The notes beneath the pieces are model-generated. The model worked only from the letters and a program-made list of their open reading frames with translations. It made no database searches and had not been told where the DNA came from. Made by a program: the position numbers and the translations under genes. Shown in pieces: positions 46,101-53,535 of a stretch of DNA of 64,000 nt (positions are counted from its first letter, which is position 1; every line of letters begins with the position of its first letter). This DNA comes from Hydrogenophaga aromaticivorans (GTDB lineage: Bacteria > Pseudomonadota > Gammaproteobacteria > Burkholderiales > Burkholderiaceae_C): NCBI RefSeq assembly GCF_013387465.1, contig NZ_VYGV01000016.1, positions 306,872 to 370,871 on the forward strand, in the 5' to 3' direction.

Positions 46101-48115
46101 CGTTGGGAAACAGCTTCGATATCCGCGGCCGTGACAGCCGATCTCGTGACCTTCTCTGAGCTGAAATCGAGGTACTCAAAAGCCGGCGCATCAAATCGAA
46201 GTTGACCTGAAGCCAGCTCCTTCCATCGTTCAGCAAGATCGCGTCGCAGGCGGCTTGCAAGCCGTTCCGCAACGGCTTTGCGGGCAATAAACCATCGGTG
46301 CAATCCATGACGCAGATGTATTGGTTTGGGCAGGATCCTCGACGAGTTTTCGTGCTCAACCTTTTTGTCTTCCAGCCACCAACAATCTGGTGCGCAGTAC
46401 AGCGCGCCGCATGTGATCTCTTCAACCCTTGAGCCGCGACCGCCTACGAGAAATGTGGTCAGTGCTGCCGTCAACTGAGTGAGTTCGTTGAGGTTGTGAA
46501 TTGATGAAGTCAGGTCGGTTCGCCTGTTGAAAATGATCGCCTGCAACGCGTCCGCACGCGCTTCCATTTCAGCGAATCCCGCCGCAATGTGTTCATCCGA
46601 TGGAATGTCACGCTCGTGTGCCACTTCCATGGCAGAAACGCAAGGTCCAACGCCCAAGCGTTCGTAGACTTCACCGACCGATTGCCGGATGTCCTGCTCT
46701 GATGGGTGAAAGTAGTAAAGCGCGGCTTGTGGTGTTAGAGCCAAATCCAGCGAGCACACGCTCGCCATCAAATCTGATCCACAAGAATCGAGATACACCC
46801 TTGAAAGGGAGTTGGCCCATCTGCCAGGGAACGCTGGAAATGCAGGATCGCTGAGCTCCATGAGCAGGTCATGCGTCTGCCTGAGCAGCGCATCCCAGGC
46901 GGCCGTATCGACGTCCACTCCAAAAACGTCCGAGAAATGCCGAAGGGCATTGACGTTCTTACCATGCGCCAATCCTGCGATTGCCTGCGCCAAGGGCATA
47001 GGAAACGGGACCGCAATTTTGGCGGAATTGCGATTCGGGTCAGCCATGTTGGGCTCGCCTCGAAGCGACTGCATCGTCCAGCTGAACCGCAGATGATTGA
47101 GATCTATGTTGAGGTCAACGTCACGATTGACATTGGCATGCAGCAACACATGCCCCGGTGTTGAGGTCAACAGACTGGTTGTAGCGATCACAGCGGCGCG
47201 GTGCCATGGGGAGCTGACGTCAGTCAGCAGCGCAGGGAGCCTGGCTGCGATCTGACACGTCTGTTCGATCGGAAGCGAGGTCCATGATTCGAGCGCAAGC
47301 CGGTCGTTGCGCGGGGCGTTGCTGGCTCGCTTGATGTGCCAACCAATGATGGAGTCTCCCCGAGCAAACTTCGGAAGTGACGGTTCCGGATTCTCCGGCC
47401 CTTCGATGGCATCGACTCCACTGGATGTAGCCGAAAGGCCAGGATCCGACTTGCCTTCCTCAGGGTTTTCGCAACTCGCAGAATCCAGGCTTGGTTTCTG
47501 ATTTTGAACGCCCCACTCGGCGATGCCAGCCGGCGTCGGCATGGGTCGCTCAAGGAGGCCCAGCACCAGTTTGCCAAGAGCGCGGACCGGAGGATGGGCA
47601 AGACCCTCAAGGAGGTTGACGAGCTGTGAGCGCTCGATGAGAGCGGGTGTCGTCAATAGAGACCACTCGGCATGTAGCTTGCGTCTGCCTGCGAGTGCGA
47701 TGTAGCAGGTTCTCAAACCTTGAAGTGCTGCGTCGGTCAGTAGGTGGCGGCTTGCAGCGGCTTCCAGCACAAAGTGCACGAACAAGGTGTCGAGGTATTT
47801 GGTCGACTGGGTTTTGACCAGGCCGCGGGCTTCGATGCACCCGTGCAACCCACCCCAGGGTTGATGTTCGAGGTCGGCTGCCTTGGGCGATGCGGACGCC
47901 TTGCGCGCGTCGACTGTGACTGCCCTGGAAAGATGACGAACGATCCTCAGCCACTCTTGTGTGCTGGCCCCAACACCCAAGGCCTGACATGCTTCCAGCG
48001 AGCGGGCTAGCTGCTGTAGATATACCGGCGCACCGTTCCCACTGGGAGGACAACCTGCTGCAGTCAGCAGGGGATGATCAAAGGGATTTTCGATGGAGAG
48101 GGCACTAGTGGACAT
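43190..48115 (-). CDS. Giant protein with two tyrosine-recombinase-like cores
   Basis: 1,641 residues, four to five times a normal integrase. The second core (about residues 1130-1360) has the full catalytic set: R1177 in P-M-R-W-S-E-L, H1282-x-x-R1285 in I-H-A-F-R-A-H, H1337 in A-G-H-A-S-V and Y1346 nine residues later. An earlier region (about 535-730) repeats the pattern in degenerate form: R563 in G-S-R-V-E-E, N679-x-x-R682 in N-F-M-R-H, H705 in T-G-H-A-T, and a Tyr at 719 with wrong spacing. The remaining about 900 residues are unrecognised and contain no obvious membrane segments. The ATG at 48115 has a poor ribosome binding site; a TTG at 48145 would add 10 residues. Lower GC than its neighbours. 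Confidence 0.78.
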   Translation of the reverse strand: MSTSALSIENPFDHPLLTAAGCPPSGNGAPVYLQQLARSLEACQALGVGASTQEWLRIVRHLSRAVTVDARKASASPKAADLEHQPWGGLHGCIEARGLVKTQSTKYLDTLFVHFVLEAAASRHLLTDAALQGLRTCYIALAGRRKLHAEWSLLTTPALIERSQLVNLLEGLAHPPVRALGKLVLGLLERPMPTPAGIAEWGVQNQKPSLDSASCENPEEGKSDPGLSATSSGVDAIEGPENPEPSLPKFARGDSIIGWHIKRASNAPRNDRLALESWTSLPIEQTCQIAARLPALLTDVSSPWHRAAVIATTSLLTSTPGHVLLHANVNRDVDLNIDLNHLRFSWTMQSLRGEPNMADPNRNSAKIAVPFPMPLAQAIAGLAHGKNVNALRHFSDVFGVDVDTAAWDALLRQTHDLLMELSDPAFPAFPGRWANSLSRVYLDSCGSDLMASVCSLDLALTPQAALYYFHPSEQDIRQSVGEVYERLGVGPCVSAMEVAHERDIPSDEHIAAGFAEMEARADALQAIIFNRRTDLTSSIHNLNELTQLTAALTTFLVGGRGSRVEEITCGALYCAPDCWWLEDKKVEHENSSRILPKPIHLRHGLHRWFIARKAVAERLASRLRRDLAERWKELASGQLRFDAPAFEYLDFSSEKVTRSAVTAADIEAVSQRYFSAGKNFMRHVLITHWALDGEDPHLLRLITGHATAGLALPAGGAMYTPESATQAAGVLLESLLKKWLPDIGAKASFPDPYKFVVTPGSRVQKVHYAYRVHIEKWDAPVFSRWHLAAVRIMDRVRELLMNGHGPNHPHALLWLHLVSFDALNEPIDLEAIFEDINVSFELGSAGWVAKFKRSNSKHVLVTPVQLPTAIFLSRHGQNAEIKPSAYSEVLEAAEKWIGEATPDCWGGEKVDVAKALLACSRLWADWCLPPAVQLCYSNDSHAPVLDSRSNADLFGLEASQGAEPPARPRHVLRTTTDLFSAFYKVVNRLGSSRHKLGEQKKRAQLFDRWVSLSRIPTEGELTCTLVRVVSVNAARIRASKRNAIEWSSQATYLSTLRPFLTMARNLDPDAFDAQEWAEFCRDLMAFSHADEKQTVTATEASEWLMECLRELGHPLPSRADLTQIKRYPVATATTAIAAFTQEQLDQAASLLISSQDGPLRQARIQLAIKLLGSLPMRWSELATAAISDATADGAICITSRGYAHLKSHAARRRLALTEEHLHELTSLIQQIEELKTHGVPEALIFGSRTLHDGTWTVDSAWIRSAITEAIQSVARNPNFRIHAFRAHVVSHLLLPDWRWATKPPQPGGTGPRATSALFGYQKHRAWATDVVRLCAGHASVRTTLSYYFHAWIPVRALALRATLIRHRPTEHLLNQLGVSTAALTKARSRDQRYQDPWEYFQSKLPEGTTKDKSQTLPPIAAVSPVLPVRTSAWGSAPTSAESNLSLQVMYLGLRMLGQDQRTANNMLSGLQRQAVDALESRLALSNFSSETLRGRVKGDITGRAMAADVRQLQSPQAHDLITVLSGIPTQQLQMLLQLLLPRHELVHWEDEIIAVAPRLEKSQICLEVVSDIRRVDPALNIQLSKLDAVLIGSPAHDIGSLPRIFIQPRDPWARNTVAKARWTTLVRVLANALLILRTSRQ

Positions 48116-48313
48116 GCCCTGTTTATCCGCTGCGCGCTGTCCCAACTCCCGGAGACAAAACCCTCCTTTTGGCCGGTATCTCCCGGAAGGATGTCAATTT
48201 CTGTTTTTTTCGCCGATTTTTCCGACGGGCAGAATTGTGGAGTCCTGACTGACGAGAACGGAGGGCTGGTTGGCGCTGACATACTGATGACCGCTGACAG
48301 GTCTTCCGTGTAG

Positions 48314-48514
48314 TCAGCCGTACTTGAGCACATCAAGCAGGCTGCATCTCGCGTCTTGGGACCGATCTAGGCTCTGCGCCAATTTGCGAACCAACATCAA
48401 GCCCGCTTCGAGCCCACGGGCAATGGACTCCAGGCGCTGGCGGTTGAGAGAGTCGCCTTGGTCCTCGACGCTTTCTGCCGGAGTGAACCCCTCGGGCGAC
48501 AGCAACCGTATCAA
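48314..48514 (-). CDS. Small protein translationally coupled to hipA
   Basis: 66 residues from a TTG that overlaps the hipA stop (TTGA). The protein is largely helical with regular spacing of Leu and Ala (R-L-E-S-I-A-R-G-L-E-A-G-L-M-L-V-R-K-L). No family is recognised. The coupling argues that it is real, but the TTG start and short length keep this uncertain. If expressed it would be a third member of the hipBA operon. Confidence 0.4.
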   Translation of the reverse strand: MIRLLSPEGFTPAESVEDQGDSLNRQRLESIARGLEAGLMLVRKLAQSLDRSQDARCSLLDVLKYG

Positions 48515-49869
48515 AGGTACTTTGAAGGCAATTTGGCCGCTTCAGTGGCTATCGTCGCCAGCAAGGCACCGGCGCTCAGCGCTTGTTGCGCTATGCCCGA
48601 CGCAAACACCCGTTCTTCGTCCTCATAGACGCCTGATTGGGCGAGTGCCACGGCGTGTTGCTCCACGCCTTTCTGCAGGCGCTGCGTTTCCCTGGCCAGC
48701 AGGCGGCGGTCAATGTCACAGCGGATGGCAAAGTCGGCCAACGGAAAGGCTTTCACGTCTTCGAACCTGAACGCATCGCCAAAGGCCATCGCCATTTCCT
48801 GCGACATCTGCGGGTACTGGCTGACGCTCACCAGGTCGTACCAAGGCGCTGCCGACAGTCCGTATGGACCCACAAAAAACGAAAAATTCTTGCCGTGGGC
48901 ATCGCAGTTGCCGATCACGTACTGGAACAAGGCCCAGCGCAACAGGTTCAGTTTGTCGATCGCCTTTTTGTTGACGTACTGAAGGAGACCGAACAGCTTT
49001 TCAAAGCTCACCCCGTCACGGTACTGCGCAGCGGCTCCGGCGCTGCCGACGTTGCGCTCGTACTTGAAGCTCACGGGCAGGTCGCAGGCCTGGCAGGCAT
49101 CGATGATGTGCAGCCGGAGGACCCAGGTGCCACCTGCATCCTGCACCACTTCGCGGTCGAAGCGACGGATCGCCAGCACCGGCCGGGGCGTGCGAAGGAT
49201 GGACACTTCTGCGGCGGGCAGTCCCAAGGCCCGGGCCAGGCTCATGCAGTAGTGCTCGTTGATCACCATGTGCGGCAGCTGGTTGCCGAGCGGCTGAGGC
49301 TTCAGGATGTGGGTGGATGCGAGCGGGTATTCAGGCAAGACCAGGCTGCCCGTCGCCCCCATGTCGCCATCCACATAGACCAGCAATTTGTCCTGGTAAC
49401 CCGCTACCGACAGGCGCACCTGGCCGTCCCACTCCATGAACGGACGGTGGTCACGGTCCTGGATGCGTTGATCGAGTTCATCCAGGGAAACCCGGCGCCA
49501 GGGTGCTGCAGCGGGCTTTGATCGACCGTCCTGATCGGGGGTGAGAAAACGGAAGGCGCCCGTGGTCTCGGTTCCCAGTGCCTGGATCAACCCATACACA
49601 TTGCTTTTAGCAACCCCTTGGCTGGCTGCCACGATGTCGAGGGCGCGGCCTTCCGGTAGCAGGTTTTCGATGAAGCGCCGCACCGATGCGGATGTGTAGC
49701 CACCGGCCGGTGCCTGCAGGGGCAATGCCGGTGAAAGGCCGTAAGCCTCGGGTGATGCGAGCCACTCGGGGCTGTAGGCCAGGGCCCAGGTCTCGTCTTC
49801 AGCCTGGTAGCGGATGTCGGCCACGGGCGTGTCCAAGGACCACAGTCTCAGGAAGTGGGTGGTGCTCAC
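48511..49869 (-). CDS. hipA: HipA-family serine/threonine kinase toxin
   Basis: 452 residues with the two HipA parts: an N-terminal domain with T-S-A-S-V-R-R-F-I-E-N-L-L-P-E-G-R (about 60-76) and a kinase domain with the catalytic loop N-C-D-A-H-G-K-N-F-S-F-F. HipA kinases inactivate targets such as glutamyl-tRNA synthetase and cause dormancy. The GTG start overlaps hipB by 4 bp, so the antitoxin is translated first. It is the closest recognisable gene pair to the tRNA-Arg scar. Confidence 0.92.
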   Translation of the reverse strand: MSTTHFLRLWSLDTPVADIRYQAEDETWALAYSPEWLASPEAYGLSPALPLQAPAGGYTSASVRRFIENLLPEGRALDIVAASQGVAKSNVYGLIQALGTETTGAFRFLTPDQDGRSKPAAAPWRRVSLDELDQRIQDRDHRPFMEWDGQVRLSVAGYQDKLLVYVDGDMGATGSLVLPEYPLASTHILKPQPLGNQLPHMVINEHYCMSLARALGLPAAEVSILRTPRPVLAIRRFDREVVQDAGGTWVLRLHIIDACQACDLPVSFKYERNVGSAGAAAQYRDGVSFEKLFGLLQYVNKKAIDKLNLLRWALFQYVIGNCDAHGKNFSFFVGPYGLSAAPWYDLVSVSQYPQMSQEMAMAFGDAFRFEDVKAFPLADFAIRCDIDRRLLARETQRLQKGVEQHAVALAQSGVYEDEERVFASGIAQQALSAGALLATIATEAAKLPSKYL

Positions 49870-50204
49870 TTGGACGCCTCGCGATGACCGGCGGATGCTT
49901 CGCGCAGCATTTGCATCTGCGGATGGTCTTTGGGCAACAGCACCAGTGCCAGGCCCAAGCCGTCGAGCACGCCCATCAATTTGTCGGTGCGCACGCTGCC
50001 CTGGCCGTTCTCCAGCCGCGAGAGCAGATCAACCGACACGCCGGTCAAGGCGGCCGCATCATCGATGCGCAGCGACTGGTTCATGCGTTGCGCACGCACC
50101 TGCAGGCCGACGTCGACCATGTTTTGGACAACCTGGACGGCCGGCACCGAGGGCGCTTGGCGGGTCCGGGGCGGGCGATCGGTGCGGGGGGCAGTGGGCT
50201 TCAT
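49866..50204 (-). CDS. hipB: HipB-like XRE antitoxin
   Basis: 112 residues. A basic, Pro-rich N-terminal tail of about 25 residues precedes a Cro/C1-type helix-turn-helix (I-D-D-A-A-A-L-T-G-V-S-V-D-L-L-S-R-L-E-N-G-Q-G). It should neutralise HipA and repress the operon through sites upstream of its start. Inverted TTTCGGAGTA/TATTCCGAAA copies are found there. Confidence 0.88.
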   Translation of the reverse strand: MKPTAPRTDRPPRTRQAPSVPAVQVVQNMVDVGLQVRAQRMNQSLRIDDAAALTGVSVDLLSRLENGQGSVRTDKLMGVLDGLGLALVLLPKDHPQMQMLREASAGHREASK

Positions 50205-50207
50205 ATG

Positions 50208-50272
50208 TTTCGGAGTATCAGAAAGTTCGCGCTGAAAAAGATAGATCAGACATAATTTCTGCTATTCCGAAA
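50208..50272. promoter_or_regulatory. Inverted operator-like pair upstream of hipB
   Basis: TTTCGGAGTA (50208-50217) and TATTCCGAAA (50263-50272) are inverted copies with one mismatch, 45 bp apart, immediately upstream of hipB. A related ATCCGAA lies shortly beyond. Paired sites of this type are how HipB and HipBA repress their own promoter in studied systems; the binding here is inferred. Confidence 0.5.
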
Positions 50273-50568
50273 TCATAGCTAAAAGCCAGAAAACAATGAA
50301 GAAGTTTCTGAAAATCCGAAGCTCAACAGAGCCACGAGGGCGTAAGGCTTGAGCACCTTCCCGATCAGCTCGACGAGGATGTCTCAGGACAAGGCGTCAT
50401 GCAAAAGAGGGTGTCGCGCCCGCCTTCTGGCGCAGCCAGCGCATGAGACCAAGGGTCAATACAATGCGAAGGCGAGTGCGTTTGGCTCGAAAAGAAGTTG
50501 GACATTAAACTGTGTCAGTTGAAACCATCTGTCCATTTGCACGGCAGAATAACCACCACCGTACCCAC
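50273..50568. other. Island edge without a recognised gene
   Basis: No coding region with support is visible between the hipB control region and the hairpin at 50569. The text is of mixed GC, and short open frames here lack ribosome binding sites. It may hold the non-coding end of an integrated element, given the tRNA fragment that follows. Confidence 0.4.
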
Positions 50569-50596
50569 TATGAAAGCACTCAAAAAGTGCCTCATA
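50569..50596 (+). other. Strong hairpin near the island edge
   Basis: TATGA-AA-GCACT-CAAAA-AGTGC-C-TCATA forms a nested stem of two 5-bp blocks. It lies 21 bp before the terminator at 50617. It may be part of a small RNA or of the element's end structure. Confidence 0.4.
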
Positions 50597-50616
50597 AGAA
50601 CGACCGGGTAACGATC

Positions 50617-50645
50617 AAAACCATCCAACAACCAGATGGTTTTTT
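50617..50645 (+). terminator. Intrinsic terminator adjoining the tRNA fragment
   Basis: AAAACCATC (50617-50625) and GATGGTTTT (50635-50643) form a 9-bp stem with loop CAACAACCA, continuing into a run of T. It ends one base before the tRNA-Arg fragment begins. No annotated plus-strand gene lies just upstream, so it would end an unrecognised transcript or insulate the element edge. Confidence 0.7.
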
Positions 50646-50648
50646 GCC

Positions 50649-50693
50649 CTCCGAAGCCAAGGGTCGTGGGTTCGATCCCCGCCAGCCGCACCA
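50649..50693 (+). other. 3' fragment of tRNA-Arg(CCG), probable attachment-site scar
   Basis: The fragment starts at the anticodon loop CTCCGAA (anticodon CCG), continues through GCCAA, a full T arm (GTGGG-TTCGATC-CCCGC) and the 3' acceptor strand CAGCCGC-A-CCA. The 5' half (acceptor strand, D arm, anticodon 5' stem) is missing and is replaced by the terminator. Such 3' halves arise when an element integrates into a tRNA gene. With this orientation the element lies to the left and an intact tRNA-Arg copy should be further left; none is seen in the window. Confidence 0.82.
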
Positions 50694-50795
50694 CCATCAC
50701 AACGACTTACGTGGGTTCCTCGTGACCCACGCGACAGTCCAACATGCTCCTCTTGAGCTGTTCATTCGGTCGCATGCGACAGGTAGCCTTCACGG

Positions 50796-51782
50796 ATGAC
50801 CCAGTTCAGTTTCGAATTTGACCCGCCCAAGCCCACGGAGCCGCCGGCCGCGGCACCCGTTGTGGCACCCCTGGCGCTGAATCTGGAGCAGATGGCGCAG
50901 TTGCTGGAGCAGCACGCCGACTACCGGGTCCTGCGCCGACTGGTGCCCTGCATGGACTTCGGTCCGAATCCCGGCAACCCGGGCGCCGGCCTGCGCGTGC
51001 TGGTGCTCGACACCGAAACCACCGGACTCTCCCACCAGACCGACAAGATCATCGAGTTGGCCATGTTGCTGGTGCAGGTGGACGCCGCCACGGGTTTGCC
51101 GTGGGGGCCGGTTGAGGTCTTTGAAGGTTTTGAAGACCCTGGCATGCCGATTCCGCCGGCGGCGCTGGCCGTGACGGGCATCAGCGACGACATGGTCAGG
51201 GGTCAGCGCCTGGACGACGAGCAGGTCGCGGCCATGGTGTCGAAGGCCGATCTGATCGTGGCGCACAACGCCGGCTTCGACAGGCCCTTCGTGGAGGCCC
51301 GTTTTCCCTGCTTCGCTGCCAAAGCCTGGGCCTGTTCGTTCATGGACATCGACTGGAAAGCGGCCGGTTCGGGCTCGTCCAAGTTGAGTGCGCTGGCCAA
51401 CGACCAGGGCTGGTTCTACGACGCGCACCGTGCACAGGTGGATTGCCATGCCTTGCTGCAGGTGCTGAGCCGACCCGTGGGCCCCGCCACCACGGGCCTG
51501 AGCCAACTGATCACAGCCGCTGCGTTGCCCAGCTTCAAGTTGCGGGCGACGGGTTCACCCTTCGAGTCCAAAGACAAGCTGAAGGCCCGGGGCTACCGGT
51601 GGGATGCGGATGCCAGGGTCTGGACCTGCACGCTGGCGAGCCAGGCGCTGCTGGATGCCGAGCTGGCATGGCTCAAGGCCGAGGTCTATGGCCGGCGCAG
51701 CGCGCGGCTGGACATCGAAGCGATGGACAGCACCGTGCGTTATTCAGCGAGGCACGGTCGCACCGTTGAACAGGGCTTGTAG
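50796..51782 (+). CDS. DnaQ-like 3'-5' exonuclease
   Basis: 328 residues. Exonuclease motif I is L-D-T-E-T-T-G-L (about residue 71), motif II is in A-H-N-A-G-F-D-R-P-F (about 155) and motif III D-C-H-A-L-L (about 217), matching the DEDD superfamily. A C-terminal extension with G-Y-R-W-D-A-D-A-R-V-W-T-C (about 266-278) occurs in some stand-alone proofreading-type exonucleases. It is the first ordinary chromosomal-looking gene right of the tRNA scar. Confidence 0.88.
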   Translation: MTQFSFEFDPPKPTEPPAAAPVVAPLALNLEQMAQLLEQHADYRVLRRLVPCMDFGPNPGNPGAGLRVLVLDTETTGLSHQTDKIIELAMLLVQVDAATGLPWGPVEVFEGFEDPGMPIPPAALAVTGISDDMVRGQRLDDEQVAAMVSKADLIVAHNAGFDRPFVEARFPCFAAKAWACSFMDIDWKAAGSGSSKLSALANDQGWFYDAHRAQVDCHALLQVLSRPVGPATTGLSQLITAAALPSFKLRATGSPFESKDKLKARGYRWDADARVWTCTLASQALLDAELAWLKAEVYGRRSARLDIEAMDSTVRYSARHGRTVEQGL

Positions 51783-51798
51783 GCCCGCAACCGCGTGT

Positions 51799-53451
51799 TC
51801 ACGCCGACTCCCAGTTCGATCGCAGCGCCTCGGCCTCGGTGCGGTACAGCCGCAGCAGTTCGCCTTCGGGCAGTTCGCCCGCCTTGCGCAGCAGCGCCTC
51901 CACCGGCAGTTTCAAACCCACCAGGTGCAGTGCGATGCCCTGGCTGGCCAGCTGCGTGCGCAGGCGGCCAAAGGCTTCGACGCCGGTGGCGTCGATCCAG
52001 TTGATCGGGTGCGCGAACAGCATCACGTGGCGCGTGTCCGGGTGCTGGGTGAGGTGTTGCGTGATGGCCAGTTCGAAACCGTTGACGGTGGCGAAGTCCA
52101 GCGCCGCGTCCATGCGCAGCGCGCAGGTGTGATCGTTCAGCGGTGGCAGCTTCCAGAGGTGGCGGTCGCGCAGGCTGCCGTCGGTGTGCAGCCCGACCTC
52201 GATGATGCGGGGGTGCAGCCGCAGGTAGAGAAAGTGCGACAGCGCCATCAGCATGCCGGCGAGCACGCCCCAGTAGAGCTGGGGCGCGGCGAGCACCGTG
52301 ATGGCAAACGTCAGCGCCGCCGTGACCGCCTCCACCCGCGACAGCCGCCACAGCCGCAGGAAGGCCCTGGGCCGGATCAGGCCCGCCACCGCCACCACCA
52401 CGATCGCCGCCAGCACCGCCAGTGGCACATACGCCAGCAGCGGCGTGAGCAGCAACAGCGTGAGCAGCACCACCGCCACCGAAAACACCGTCGCCCAGCC
52501 GGTGCGCGCGCCGGCGTACAGGTTGAGCGCCGAACGCGAGAACGAGGAGCTGGTGGGGAACGCGCCCACCAGCGCCGAGGACAACTTGGCCAGACCCTGG
52601 CCGATCAGGTCCTGGTTCTGGTCCCAGCGCTGGCCGCGGTCGCCGCTGTCGACCTTGGCACTCGACGCGGTTTCCAGAAAACTCACCAGCGTGATCACCA
52701 GCGTGGGCAGCAACAGCTGGCGCAGCGTTTCCCAGCCTGGCCAGCCCGGTGCGTAGAGCGCGGGAAGGCCCTGCGGCAGGGCGCCGATCAAGGCGCCGCC
52801 CGAGGCCTGAAAACCGGTCCAGTAGCTCAGGCCCGCGGTGCCCACCACCAGCAGCAGCACGCTGGGAAAGCCGGGCCGCCAGCGCCGCGCCAGCATCAGG
52901 ACCGCCGCCGCCCCGAGGCCGAAGGCCAGCGTGGGCCAGTGCAGCCGGGGCTGCGTCAGCAACGCGGCCCAGCCGTCGGAAAAACCCAGCATCGCCGGCA
53001 GCTGTGAACCGATGATCAGCACCGCCGCGCCTTGCGTGAACGCCATCAGCACCGGCGAGTTCACGAGGTTGAGCAGCCAGCCAAAGCGCGCAAAACCCAG
53101 CACGACCTGCAAGCCACCGCTCAGCAACGCCAGCCACACCGCCAGCTCGATCCAGCGCGCGCTGCCCGGTTCGGCCAGTCCGGTGAGCGAGGCGCTCACC
53201 AGCAGGCAGGTGAGTGCGGTGGGGCCGACCGAGAGCCGCACCGACGAACTGAACAGCACCGCGATCAGCGCCGGCAGCATGGACGCGTAGATGCCCGTCA
53301 CCAGTGGCATGCCCGCCAGCGCGGCGTAGGCCACGCCCTGCGGAATCACCATCAGCCCGACCGTCAAACCCGCCAGTGCTTCGCTGCGCAGCAACGCGGC
53401 GTCGGGCCGGGGCCAGTTGAGAAAGGGGAAGAGGCGGTGCAGGCGGGGCAT
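51799..53451 (-). CDS. SulP-family anion transporter with STAS domain
   Basis: 550 residues. Residues 1 to about 405 hold the SulP membrane core (G-L-M-V-I-P-Q-G-V-A-Y-A near residue 32; A-F-P-T-S-S-S-F-S-R-S near 275). The C-terminal about 110 residues form a STAS domain (W-I-D-A-T-G-V-E-A-F near 485). The family carries sulfate, bicarbonate and other anions. It lies at the downstream end of the sulfite-oxidation cluster, so sulfate is a reasonable guess. Confidence 0.92.
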   Translation of the reverse strand: MPRLHRLFPFLNWPRPDAALLRSEALAGLTVGLMVIPQGVAYAALAGMPLVTGIYASMLPALIAVLFSSSVRLSVGPTALTCLLVSASLTGLAEPGSARWIELAVWLALLSGGLQVVLGFARFGWLLNLVNSPVLMAFTQGAAVLIIGSQLPAMLGFSDGWAALLTQPRLHWPTLAFGLGAAAVLMLARRWRPGFPSVLLLVVGTAGLSYWTGFQASGGALIGALPQGLPALYAPGWPGWETLRQLLLPTLVITLVSFLETASSAKVDSGDRGQRWDQNQDLIGQGLAKLSSALVGAFPTSSSFSRSALNLYAGARTGWATVFSVAVVLLTLLLLTPLLAYVPLAVLAAIVVVAVAGLIRPRAFLRLWRLSRVEAVTAALTFAITVLAAPQLYWGVLAGMLMALSHFLYLRLHPRIIEVGLHTDGSLRDRHLWKLPPLNDHTCALRMDAALDFATVNGFELAITQHLTQHPDTRHVMLFAHPINWIDATGVEAFGRLRTQLASQGIALHLVGLKLPVEALLRKAGELPEGELLRLYRTEAEALRSNWESA

Positions 53452-53535
53452 GTGTGGATGCTACCCGGGCTCGGGTGCGCTGGCAGACACGCCCGCCCGG
53501 CTCACGGGCGCATCTGTCCCGCCAGAGGCGCGGGC

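Noticed and set aside
48064-48336. 90-residue minus-strand frame and its 79-residue plus-strand counterpart before the giant recombinase
   Set aside because: Ser/Pro-rich composition and overlap with the recombinase start region; neither has a convincing start site.
50569-50645. Integron attC-like site
   Set aside because: The hairpins lack the R and L box core sequences and no integron integrase is present.
50515-50700. Minus-strand frame of 61 residues containing L-A-G-I-E-P-T-T-L-G-F
   Set aside because: This string is the usual false protein read antisense through a tRNA 3' half; it supports the tRNA-Arg fragment and not a gene.
50512-50799. Plus-strand frame of 95 residues
   Set aside because: It runs through the hairpin, the terminator and the tRNA fragment and has no ribosome binding site.
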